Below are positions 15,299 to 22,171 of a stretch of DNA of 32,605 nt, piece after piece. Under the pieces are notes generated by a model. It saw only the letters and a list, made by a program, of their open reading frames with translations. It was not told the origin of the DNA and made no database searches. Positions within the stretch are counted from its first letter, which is position 1. Every line of letters starts with the position of its first letter. The DNA is taken from the NCBI GenBank assembly GCA_041984585.1, contig JBHIXX010000029.1, positions 1-32,605 of the forward strand, read 5' to 3'. The DNA is from Pseudolysinimonas_A sp041984585 (GTDB lineage: Bacteria; Actinomycetota; Actinomycetes; Actinomycetales; Microbacteriaceae). The position numbers and the translations under genes were made by a program.

Positions 15299-16639
15299 GT
15301 GAGCGAATGGCTGCTCCTCGCGTTCGGCCTGCTGCTGACCGTCGGGACGGGACTCTTCGTGGCGAGCGAGTTCGCGCTCGTCAACCTCGACCGGGCGGAG
15401 CTCGAGGCCCGGCAGGCGCGCGGTGAACGCCGCCTGGCGCTCACCATCCGCGCGCTCAAGGTCACCTCGACCCACCTGTCGAGCGCGCAGCTCGGCATCA
15501 CGCTGACCACGCTGCTCGCCGGGTACACGCTCGAGCCGGCGTTCAGCACCTGGCTCGAGCCGCTCGCCCTCACGGTCGGGATGCCGGATGCGGTGGCCGC
15601 CGTGGTGGCGCCGATCGTCGCCGTCGCGGTGGCGACGCTGCTCTCGATGATCATCGGCGAGCTCGTGCCCAAGAACTTCGCGCTCGCCGTGCCGCTGGCG
15701 ACGGCGAAGCTCGTCATTCCGTTCCAGGTCGGCTTCACCGCCGTCTTCCGCCCGGCGATCGCGGTGCTCAACGGCTCGGCCAACGCCCTGCTGCGGGGGA
15801 TCGGCATCGAGCCGAAGGAGGAGATCTCGTCGGCGCGCACCGCCGAGGAGCTGCGCTCTCTGCTGCGCCGCTCGGCCAGCGAGGGCGCGCTCGACCTCGA
15901 GACCGCGACCCTGCTCGAGCGCACCCTGGTGTTCTCGGAGCACACCGCGGCCGACGTGATGACCCCCCGCCCCCGGCTGTCGAGCATCGACCGCTCGGCC
16001 ACCGCGGATGCCGTGATCGACCTGGCGCGCCGCACCGGCTTCTCGCGCTTCCCCGTCGTCGACGACGACATCGACGACATCGTCGGGCTCGTGCACCTCA
16101 AGCAGGCGGTGGCGGTGCCGCGGGACCGCCGCGCCGACGTGCCGGTCGCCGCGCTCCAGTCCGAGGCGCTGCGCGTGCCGGAGACGATGAAGCTCGACAC
16201 CCTGCTCGGCGAGCTGCGCGGCGCCGGCTACCAGATGGCGGTCGTCGTCGACGAGTACGGCGGCACCGCCGGGGTGGCCACCCTCGAAGACCTGGTCGAG
16301 GAGCTGGTCGGCGAGGTCGCCGACGAGCACGACCGCTCCCGCGCCGACGTGGTGCGCTCGCAGGGCGGGTTCACCTTCCCCGGCTCGCTGCGCCCGGACG
16401 AGCTGGAGGAGCGATCCGGCGTCGTCGTCCCCGAGGACGGTCCCTACGAGACCGTCGCCGGGTGGATGTTGAGCGAGCTCGGCCGTCTCGCCGAAGCGGG
16501 CGACGAGGTGTCGACCGACGACGGCGTGTTCCGCGTCGAGCGCATCGAGGGGCGGCGCATCGACCGCGTGCGCTTCACCCCGCGTCCCGTCGACGACGAC
16601 GCGGCGACCACCGGCAGCGCGGGGGGTGAGCGCGCATGA
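15299..16639 (+). CDS. CNNM/CorC-family membrane protein with CBS and CorC_HlyC domains
   Basis: This 446-aa integral membrane protein has a DUF21 (CNNM) transmembrane domain (about 1-170; hydrophobic helices near 3-22, 98-120 and 135-160). Two CBS motifs follow (about 221-270 and 285-340; DEYGGTAGVATLEDLVEELVGEV closes the second), then a C-terminal CorC_HlyC domain (about 350-428). Bacterial members export Mg2+ or other divalent cations; the older name hemolysin C is misleading. The DUF21 conserved segments SAQLGIT (62-68) and IIGELVPKNFAL (118-129) are intact. The GTG at 15299 is the only usable start after the preceding stop. The stop overlaps the next gene as ATGA, so the two homologues are coupled and may form a heteromer. 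Confidence 0.87.
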   Translation: MSEWLLLAFGLLLTVGTGLFVASEFALVNLDRAELEARQARGERRLALTIRALKVTSTHLSSAQLGITLTTLLAGYTLEPAFSTWLEPLALTVGMPDAVAAVVAPIVAVAVATLLSMIIGELVPKNFALAVPLATAKLVIPFQVGFTAVFRPAIAVLNGSANALLRGIGIEPKEEISSARTAEELRSLLRRSASEGALDLETATLLERTLVFSEHTAADVMTPRPRLSSIDRSATADAVIDLARRTGFSRFPVVDDDIDDIVGLVHLKQAVAVPRDRRADVPVAALQSEALRVPETMKLDTLLGELRGAGYQMAVVVDEYGGTAGVATLEDLVEELVGEVADEHDRSRADVVRSQGGFTFPGSLRPDELEERSGVVVPEDGPYETVAGWMLSELGRLAEAGDEVSTDDGVFRVERIEGRRIDRVRFTPRPVDDDAATTGSAGGERA

Positions 16640-17679
16640 CCGAGTCCGACTGGTGGGGAATCGCGTGGCTCGGCATCCTGCTCGCGGCGAACGCGTTCTT
16701 CGTGGGCGCCGAGTTCGCGGTGATCTCCGCGCGGCGCGCGCAGATCGAGCCGCGCGCCGAGGCGGGCTCGCGGGCGGCGAAGACCGCGCTATGGGCGATG
16801 GAGCACGCGACCCTCATGCTCGCCACGAGCCAGCTCGGCATCACCGTCTGCTCGCTGCTGATCCTCAACGTGTCGGAGCCGGCGATCCACCACCTGCTCG
16901 AGATCCCGCTGAAGCTGACGGGCTGGCCGGAAGAGGTCATCGCCGGCGTCGGCTTCGGCATCGCGCTCGTGCTCGTCTCGTACCTGCACGTCGTGCTCGG
17001 CGAGATGGTGCCGAAGAACATCTCGTTCTCGCTGCCCGACCGGGCCGTGCTCATCCTCGCGCCGCCGCTGGTCGCCATCGCCACCGTGTTCCGCCCGATC
17101 ATCGTGGCGCTCAACGCGATCGCCAACGCGGTGCTGCGCCTGTTCCGGGTCGAGCCGAAGAACGAGGCGACCAGCGCCTTCGCCCTCGACGAGGTGGAGA
17201 CGATCGTGCGCACCTCCACCCGCGAGGGGCTGCTGACGGATGCGTCGGGCACCCTCAGCGCCGCGTTCGAGTTCACCGAGAAGAAGGCGCGCGACATCGC
17301 CGTGCCGATGGCGAAGCTCGTCGCCCTCGACGACGACGCCACGCCCGCCGACGTCGAGCGCGCCGTCGCGCAGCACGGGTTCAGCCGCTACCCGGTGGTC
17401 GACCCCGCCGGCGACCCGGTCGGCTACCTGCACCTGAAGGACGTCATCGACCTCGACGACGGCAAGGCCGACATCCCGGTGCCGCCGAAGCGCCGACGTC
17501 GGCTCATCTCGGTGTTCCGCGACGCCGACGTCGAGGACGCGTTGGCGACGATGCGCCGCTCGGGCGTGCACCTGGCGCGCGTGTTCGACGAGCACGGCGC
17601 GACGACCGGCGTCATCTTCCTCGAGGACATCATCGAGGAGCTGGTCGGCGAGGTGCAGGACGCCACCCGGCGCCGCTGA
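16636..17679 (+). CDS. second CNNM-family membrane protein, CBS pair, no CorC_HlyC domain
   Basis: This 347-aa paralogue-like partner of the preceding gene has a DUF21 membrane domain (about 1-170, with TSQLGIT at 64-70 and LGEMVPKNISF at 121-131). The CBS pair spans about 220-340, with the second ending in DEHGATTGVIFLEDIIEELVGEV. It ends right after the CBS pair, lacking the CorC_HlyC domain of its neighbour. The two proteins share the family layout but differ clearly, so this is an old duplication. The ATG overlaps the upstream stop (ATGA). Likely role: divalent-cation transport or a regulatory subunit of it at the cell membrane. A weak CTGCC/GGCAG hairpin (17688-17701) follows. Confidence 0.85.
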   Translation: MTESDWWGIAWLGILLAANAFFVGAEFAVISARRAQIEPRAEAGSRAAKTALWAMEHATLMLATSQLGITVCSLLILNVSEPAIHHLLEIPLKLTGWPEEVIAGVGFGIALVLVSYLHVVLGEMVPKNISFSLPDRAVLILAPPLVAIATVFRPIIVALNAIANAVLRLFRVEPKNEATSAFALDEVETIVRTSTREGLLTDASGTLSAAFEFTEKKARDIAVPMAKLVALDDDATPADVERAVAQHGFSRYPVVDPAGDPVGYLHLKDVIDLDDGKADIPVPPKRRRRLISVFRDADVEDALATMRRSGVHLARVFDEHGATTGVIFLEDIIEELVGEVQDATRRR

Positions 17680-17752
17680 GCCCTCGACTGCCGGCGGGCA
17701 GCGGAGTGCGGCGCGCGCGGCAGGTCGCCCTCGGGCGCCCCGTCGCCGGGTC

Positions 17753-17758
17753 TAGCCT
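17753..17758 (+). promoter_or_regulatory. -10 of nnrD, leaderless type
   Basis: TAGCCT followed by 6 nt and the GTG start of nnrD. Confidence 0.5.
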
Positions 17759-17764
17759 GACGCC

Positions 17765-18601
17765 GTGCTCGAGCCGTTCGGTGTCGCCGAGGCCGCCGCC
17801 TGGATCGCGGTGCCGGGACCCGGCGACGACAAGTACTCCCGCGGCGTGGTCGGCTTCGTCACCGGCTCGACCGAGTACCCCGGCGCGGCCGTGCTCGGCG
17901 TGGAGGCCGCGCTGCACACCGGCGTCGGGATGGTGCGCCACCTGGCGCCGGCATCCGTCTCGCGCCTGGTGCTCACCCGTCGCCCGGAGGCGGTCACCGC
18001 GCCCGGCCGCGCCCAGGCGTGGGTGATCGGGTCGGGCCAGCCGGAGGTGCGCGACGCCGAGACGGCGGAGCGCATCGACGCCGCGCTGGAGCACCCCGCC
18101 GCGCTGGTCCTCGACGCCGGTGCGCTCGACCTGCACGCCCGCGCGACCCGCGGCGCCGTGCTCACCCCGCACGAGGGGGAGCTCGCCCGACTGCTCCGCG
18201 TCACCCGCGACGAGGTGCGCGCCGACCGGGTCGGGGCGGCGCGCCGGGCCGCTCGCGAGACCGGTGCCGTCGTGCTGCTCAAGGGTGCCGAGACGATCGC
18301 GGTGGCGCCGGACGGCGCCGGGTTCTCCGTGTCCGGCGCTCCCGCCTGGCTGGCGACGGCGGGGGCGGGCGACGCGCTCGCGGGGGTGCTCGGCGCGCTG
18401 GTGGCGACGCGCGCCGCATCCGGCGACGCCGCGCCCGATCTCGCCCCGCTCGCGGCGACGGCCGCCGTGCTGCACGGCCGCGCGGCGCAGCTGGCGGCAC
18501 GGGGCGGGCCGTTCACGATCCTCGAGCTGTGCGGCCGGCTCTCCGACGCGGTGCGCGAGCTGGTCGGCGGCGACCCCGCTCCCGGTAGGCTGGACCCATG
18601 A
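17765..18601 (+). CDS. nnrD: ADP-dependent (S)-NAD(P)H-hydrate dehydratase
   Basis: This 278-aa ribokinase-fold metabolite-repair enzyme restores NADH/NADPH from their hydrated forms, using ADP in bacteria. The nucleotide-binding signature TAGAGDALAG is at 198-207 with catalytic Asp203. LTPHEGELARLL (133-144) and LLKGAETIAV (171-180) are further family motifs. It is the stand-alone dehydratase; the epimerase domain (NnrE) fused in many bacteria is absent and must be elsewhere if present. The GTG start is supported by TAGCCT 6 nt upstream. The stop overlaps the ATG of a 59-aa membrane protein gene. Confidence 0.88.
   Translation: MLEPFGVAEAAAWIAVPGPGDDKYSRGVVGFVTGSTEYPGAAVLGVEAALHTGVGMVRHLAPASVSRLVLTRRPEAVTAPGRAQAWVIGSGQPEVRDAETAERIDAALEHPAALVLDAGALDLHARATRGAVLTPHEGELARLLRVTRDEVRADRVGAARRAARETGAVVLLKGAETIAVAPDGAGFSVSGAPAWLATAGAGDALAGVLGALVATRAASGDAAPDLAPLAATAAVLHGRAAQLAARGGPFTILELCGRLSDAVRELVGGDPAPGRLDP
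18586..18591 (+). promoter_or_regulatory. -10 for the 59-aa membrane protein, inside nnrD
   Basis: TAGGCT, then 6 nt, then ATG 18598. It lies within the last codons of nnrD, so the small gene may have its own leaderless transcript besides read-through. Confidence 0.45.
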
Positions 18602-18777
18602 AGCTGTTCGTGTTCCTGGTGTGCGCCGTGCTGTTCCTCGGCTCGCTCGTCCTCTTCGGCTACGCGTTCGACTTCGCCGACGGCGACCCGATGGCGTTCG
18701 TGCTCTTCGGCGGCGGCATCCTGGGCGTCTCGCTGTCGATGTTCATCCCGTTCCACCTGATGGGCAAGCAGGACTGA
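18598..18777 (+). CDS. 59-aa two-helix membrane protein
   Basis: This small protein begins MKLFVFLVCAVLFLGSLV and ends FHLMGKQD. Two hydrophobic segments (about 2-22 and 32-53) are separated by a short acidic loop (FDFADGDP, 24-31), predicting a helical hairpin with both ends on the same side. Its ATG overlaps the nnrD stop (ATGA), and a TAGGCT hexamer lies 6 nt upstream. Codon use follows the GC-rich pattern of its neighbours, so it looks like a real gene. I do not recognise a family and give no function. Confidence 0.7.
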   Translation: MKLFVFLVCAVLFLGSLVLFGYAFDFADGDPMAFVLFGGGILGVSLSMFIPFHLMGKQD

Positions 18778-18844
18778 CCCCCTCCGGGTCTCGGACCTCT
18801 CCGGTGTCCGCCGCTCCCGGTCTCGACCCCTACGGTTCTCGGCC

Positions 18845-19324
18845 ATGACAAGCGGTGCGGTCGCCACGGCGACCGTCGCCGCACCGCCCTCCGCCGCGTT
18901 CCCCGCGGTCATCCGCGTCGACCCGACGGCGTTCTACCCGCGCTTCGGTCCGCTGCCCGCCGTCGTCGGCGTCGAAGGCCAGAGCGGGAACTGGGATGCG
19001 GTGGGGCAGACGCGCGTCCTGCGCCTGTCGGACGGCGGGTCAGTGCGCGAGACCCTCGAGACGGTCGACGACCCGAGTCGCTTCGCCTACCGGCTCACCG
19101 GGTTCACCGGACCGTTCGGGCGCATCGTCGCCGAGGCGTTCGCCGATTGGCGGTTCCGGTCCCGCGACTCGCACACCGACGTCGAGTGGACCTACGCGTT
19201 CACCCCGCGCCGGGGGTTCGGCATCCTGGTCGCCGTCATCGTGCGGCTCGCGTGGGCACCCTATATGCGCCGGGTGCTGCCTCCCATCGCCGAGGCGGCC
19301 GCGGCGCCCGGCGAGAGTGGCTGA
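18845..19324 (+). CDS. SRPBCC-like small protein
   Basis: This 159-aa protein contains a START/Bet v1-like pattern: an initial strand, then GNWDAVGQTRVLRLSDGGSVRETL (about 49-72), YRLTGFTGPFG, a FADWRFRSRD strand and a long C-terminal helix. Such folds make a hydrophobic pocket for small ligands. The segment GILVAVIVRLAWAPYMRRVLP (about 126-146) is the hydrophobic C-terminal helix and could also touch a membrane. No catalytic residues are predictable. TACGGT (18831-18836) lies 8 nt before the ATG. The ligand and pathway are unknown. Confidence 0.6.
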   Translation: MTSGAVATATVAAPPSAAFPAVIRVDPTAFYPRFGPLPAVVGVEGQSGNWDAVGQTRVLRLSDGGSVRETLETVDDPSRFAYRLTGFTGPFGRIVAEAFADWRFRSRDSHTDVEWTYAFTPRRGFGILVAVIVRLAWAPYMRRVLPPIAEAAAAPGESG

Positions 19325-19364
19325 CGCGCCCGCGACCCCATCGGATCGGGCGGATCCGACGCGA

Positions 19365-19398
19365 ACCCTGGACCTGAGGTCGAGGGTGTCGCTAGCGT
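19365..19398 (+). promoter_or_regulatory. palindromic operator/promoter before the 64-aa gene
   Basis: The arms are ACCCTGGACCT (19365-19375) and AGGTCGAGGGT (19377-19387), complementary except for one position, around a single central G. With a 1-nt centre it cannot be an RNA hairpin, so a DNA-binding site is likely. A TAGCGT -10 follows at 19393-19398, and TGGACC (19369-19374) would be an 18-nt-spaced -35 inside the left arm. An operator lying between -35 and -10 resembles MerR-family promoters. No merR-like gene is nearby. Confidence 0.45.
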
Positions 19399-19445
19399 CG
19401 GCTGCGGGGGTCCCTGCCGGGCAGTACGCGACGAGAGGTCGACGG

Positions 19446-19640
19446 ATGAGTGCCGCATCCCGTCCCGTGAGCACCTGGACCCTGCTGCGCGAGGGCTCCG
19501 ATCAGGTGCGGGCCGTCGTCGAGGGCCGCGACGACGGCTATGCGGTGCGGGACGATCGCGGCCGCGAGCTCGGCCGGTTCGCCACCGTGGCGCAGGCGCT
19601 CGCCAGCATCGGCGAGGAGCCCCGTCCGGCCGACGCCTGA
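19446..19640 (+). CDS. 64-aa hypothetical protein
   Basis: The sequence reads as a short three-strand plus helix unit: WTLLREGSDQVRAVVEGRD (11-29), DGYAVRDDRGRELGRFAT (30-47), VAQALASIGEE (48-58). The layout of two or three strands then a helix after an aromatic residue resembles small AP2/integrase-arm-like domains, but I cannot assign a family. GAGAGG lies about 10 nt before the ATG as a ribosome binding site, so unlike many neighbours it has a real leader. Its promoter contains a 23-bp palindrome. Confidence 0.55.
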   Translation: MSAASRPVSTWTLLREGSDQVRAVVEGRDDGYAVRDDRGRELGRFATVAQALASIGEEPRPADA

Positions 19641-19710
19641 CTCGGACAGCGGGGCCGGGCGACGCCGCGACGTCGATCGGTCGGGGGGCCGGTCGGGTCG
19701 GAGACGGACC

Positions 19711-20202
19711 TCAGGCCGCTTCGAGGACGCGGGCGCCGAACCCGGCGAGCCGCGTCGACAGTCCGGCGGCGCGGTCGGCCACGAGCTCCTGCGGGTCGGG
19801 CTGCAGCGGGGTCGCCGGCGGCGCGATGCGGATGAGCAGCGAGCAGGCCAGGTCGGCGCAGATGTAGGTGCCCACCGAGTCGCCGCGGCGGCCGGCGTCC
19901 CCGGCGCGGGCCGCGCTGAACATGGTCACCTGGCCGGCGGGCTGCGGGGTGTTGCAGAGCGAGCAGATCGCCGAGCCGACGCGCAGCCGCACGTCCGACG
20001 CCCGCAGCGCGATGCCGACCGGCTCGTCGTCGCGCCAGTAGACGAGGTAGCCGCGTTGCGGCGACGACGGGTCGCGCCAGCCGAGGTACTCGCGGTCGTC
20101 CCAGAGCACCTCGTGCAGACCGGGGACCGGCATCCGCTCGGCCTCGCCGGGAGCCGTGTTCACCATGGACGCGCGGATGTCGGTCTCGGTGAGGGCTCTC
20201 AT
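19711..20202 (-). CDS. FBP-domain (FusB-like) treble-clef zinc-finger protein
   Basis: This 163-aa protein matches the elongation factor G-binding FBP/FusB-type C-terminal zinc-finger domain. Four cysteines, Cys80-x2-Cys83 and Cys115-x4-Cys120, form the probable zinc site, with the intervening MFSAARAGDAGRRGDSVGTYIC stretch (roughly 94-115) typical of the treble clef. Characterised FusB proteins bind EF-G and help release it from the ribosome, giving fusidic acid tolerance; actinobacterial homologues are not well studied. The ATG is at 20200-20202, with AGCCTA on the plus strand (TAGGCT on the minus) 8 nt before it. It is a single gene, divergent from the MFS transporter. Confidence 0.7.
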   Translation of the reverse strand: MRALTETDIRASMVNTAPGEAERMPVPGLHEVLWDDREYLGWRDPSSPQRGYLVYWRDDEPVGIALRASDVRLRVGSAICSLCNTPQPAGQVTMFSAARAGDAGRRGDSVGTYICADLACSLLIRIAPPATPLQPDPQELVADRAAGLSTRLAGFGARVLEAA

Positions 20203-20253
20203 CCCGGCCCAGCCTAGGGCGGTTTCCCGGCTCGGGCACGGTTGGATGGCCCC

Positions 20254-21573
20254 GTGACCACTTCATCCGCCGCCGGACGGATGCCGCGCGCGCTGCGGCC
20301 GTTCCGGCGTCCGCCCTACCGGCTGCTGGCGACCGCGCTCGCCCTGTCGCTGCTCGGGGTCGGCATCTGGGCCGTCGCGCTCGTGTTCCAGGTGCGCGAG
20401 CTCGGCGGCGGTCCGGTGGAGCTCTCCGTCGTCGCGGCGCTCAACGCGACCGGGCTGATCGCGGCGGTCCTCGTCGGCGGGGCGATCGCCGATCGGGTGC
20501 CGCAGCAGCGCATCCTCATCGTCGTCGAGGCGGTGAAGGCCGCCGTGATCGTGACGCTCGGGGTGCTCGGGCTGCTCGGCGTGATGGAGCTGTGGCAGCT
20601 CGCCGTCGGCGCGGTGCTGCTCGGCCTGGCCGACGGGTTCTTCTATCCGGCGTACTCGGCATTGCTGCCGAGCCTGCTCGTGCCCGACGAACTGCTCGCG
20701 GCGAACGGCATCGAGGGGGTGCTGCGGCCCGTCGTGATGTCGGCCATCGGCCCGGCGGCCGCCGGCGTGCTCATCGCCGCGCTGTCGCCGTCGGCGGCGT
20801 TCGTCGTCATCGGGTTCACCCAGGCGCTCGCGATCGGCGTGCTCGTGCTGCTCGGCTCGATGCCGGTGCAGCGCGTGCTCGAGGCGGGACGCGCGCCCGT
20901 CCGCGGCATGCTGGTCGACATCGCCGAGGGGGTGCGCTTCGTCGTGCGCACCCCGTGGCTGTTCGCGACGCTGCTGTTCGCGAGCGTGTTCGTTCTCGTC
21001 GTGATGGGCCCGATCGAGGTGCTGCTGCCGTTCGCCGTGCTCGACCGCACCGGGGGAGGGCCGGAGTCGTTCGCGCTCGTGCTCGCCGCGTACGGGATCG
21101 GCAGCGCGGCGACGTCGCTCATCGTCGCGTCGCTGCCCCTCCCGCGGCGGTACCTCACGGTGATGCTCGCCGGCTGGGCGATCGGCTGCGTGCCGCTGGC
21201 CGCGGTCGGCGTGACCGACCAGCTGTGGCTGATGGTGGTCGCCGGGTTCCTGGTGGGGTCGGGATTCGCCCTCGGTCAGGTGATCTGGGGCACGCTGCTG
21301 CAGCGCCGGGTGCCGCCGGCGATGCTCGGCCGGGTGTCGAGCCTCGACTTCTTCGTCTCGCTGGTCTTCATGCCGATCTCGATGGCGCTCGCCGGGCCCG
21401 TCGGCGAGGCGATCGGCTTCGGACCCGCGTTCGCCGCGGCCGGCCTGATCCCCCTCGTGCTCGCGGCGATCACCTACCTGGTGGCGCGCATGGCGCGCGA
21501 CGAGGTGGAGCATCCGCTCTCCACCGAGCCGCCCGTGGAGGGCGACGCCGGGGCGCCGCCGCCGGCCGCCTGA
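20254..21573 (+). CDS. MFS transporter, MFS_3/EntS-like exporter
   Basis: This 439-aa integral membrane protein has about 12 hydrophobic helices, the pattern of the MFS_3 exporter group (related to enterobactin exporter EntS and macrolide exporters). The loop between helices 2 and 3 has GGAIADRVPQQRILI (about 75-89), the MFS motif A equivalent. The C-terminal 25 residues are acidic and Pro/Ala-rich, and cytoplasmic. I chose GTG 20254 over a TTG at 20242, because TTGGAT 6 nt upstream then has the -10 spacing seen at other genes and the protein begins normally. The substrate cannot be told from sequence. The divergent FBP-domain gene shares the upstream region. Confidence 0.82.
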   Translation: MTTSSAAGRMPRALRPFRRPPYRLLATALALSLLGVGIWAVALVFQVRELGGGPVELSVVAALNATGLIAAVLVGGAIADRVPQQRILIVVEAVKAAVIVTLGVLGLLGVMELWQLAVGAVLLGLADGFFYPAYSALLPSLLVPDELLAANGIEGVLRPVVMSAIGPAAAGVLIAALSPSAAFVVIGFTQALAIGVLVLLGSMPVQRVLEAGRAPVRGMLVDIAEGVRFVVRTPWLFATLLFASVFVLVVMGPIEVLLPFAVLDRTGGGPESFALVLAAYGIGSAATSLIVASLPLPRRYLTVMLAGWAIGCVPLAAVGVTDQLWLMVVAGFLVGSGFALGQVIWGTLLQRRVPPAMLGRVSSLDFFVSLVFMPISMALAGPVGEAIGFGPAFAAAGLIPLVLAAITYLVARMARDEVEHPLSTEPPVEGDAGAPPPAA

Positions 21574-21623
21574 ATCCCGACCGACCTTCAGGTCCGGCAC
21601 AGCACCCGTCCAGTCAGACTCCG

Positions 21624-21629
21624 TAGCCT
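21624..21629 (+). promoter_or_regulatory. -10 of the 174-aa protein gene
   Basis: TAGCCT, 17 nt before the ATG pair at 21647/21650. The short leader contains a GGAGAGG ribosome binding site. Confidence 0.4.
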
Positions 21630-21646
21630 CGCGGGCGGAGAGGCAC

Positions 21647-22171
21647 ATGATGGGATTCCTGGACCGGTTGTTCGGCGGTGACGCGGCGGAGGCACAGCAG
21701 CCCGCGCGACACCGTCCGCCCACCGAGGACGAGCGCGCGGTGGAGCGGTACCGCTACCTGCTGCGCACGGCGCCGCCCGAGACGATCGAGCAGGTGCACG
21801 CCGAGGCGTTCGCCAGGCTGACCGACGAGCAGCGGGCGATGATCTACGAAGAGCTGAGCCGGGGCCAGGGCACCGGCGAGCGGCCGCTGTCGAGCGAGCC
21901 CGCCACCCTCGCGCGGGCCGCCACCCGGGCCGAGATGCGCAAGCCCGGCAGCCTCGAGCGCGCGGTGCAGGCGCCGAGCTTCGGCTCGATGGTCGGCAGC
22001 ACCCTGCTGGGCACGGTCGCGGGCTACGTCGTCGGATCGGCGCTGGTGAGCGCGTTCCTCCCGTGGGACGCCGGCTACGCCGACGCGTCGGCCGCTGACG
22101 CCTCAGATGCCGGCACGGATGCCGACTTCGGTTCGGACTTCGGCGACTTCGGCGGCGACTTCGGGTTCTGA
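21647..22171 (+). CDS. 174-aa hypothetical protein with one membrane helix and DFG-rich tail
   Basis: I do not recognise a named family. The N-terminal part is soluble, with a helical segment DERAVERYRYLLRTAPPETI (26-45) and a conserved-looking LTDEQRAMIYEELSRG (58-73). One hydrophobic, Gly-rich segment (about 113-137; FGSMVGSTLLGTVAGYVVGSA near 113-133) follows. The tail (about 142-174) is acidic, Ala/Asp then repeated DFG units (DFGSDFGDFGGDFGF). ATG 21647 or 21650 (MMGF) may be used; GGAGAGG is the ribosome binding site. Its last 97 bp overlap, antiparallel, the end of the acyltransferase gene. Confidence 0.65.
   Translation: MMGFLDRLFGGDAAEAQQPARHRPPTEDERAVERYRYLLRTAPPETIEQVHAEAFARLTDEQRAMIYEELSRGQGTGERPLSSEPATLARAATRAEMRKPGSLERAVQAPSFGSMVGSTLLGTVAGYVVGSALVSAFLPWDAGYADASAADASDAGTDADFGSDFGDFGGDFGF

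Noticed and set aside
20242..20256. TTG start for the MFS transporter
   Set aside because: It would place the start inside the presumed -10 hexamer; GTG 20254 fits the recurrent 6-nt spacing.
21583..21594. GACCT-TC-AGGTC palindrome after the MFS gene
   Set aside because: Short, with a 2-nt centre and no promoter around it; too weak to call an operator or terminator.
20263..21723. 486-codon minus-strand frame across the MFS gene
   Set aside because: His/Arg/Gln-rich shadow of a membrane protein gene, with no start or ribosome binding site support.
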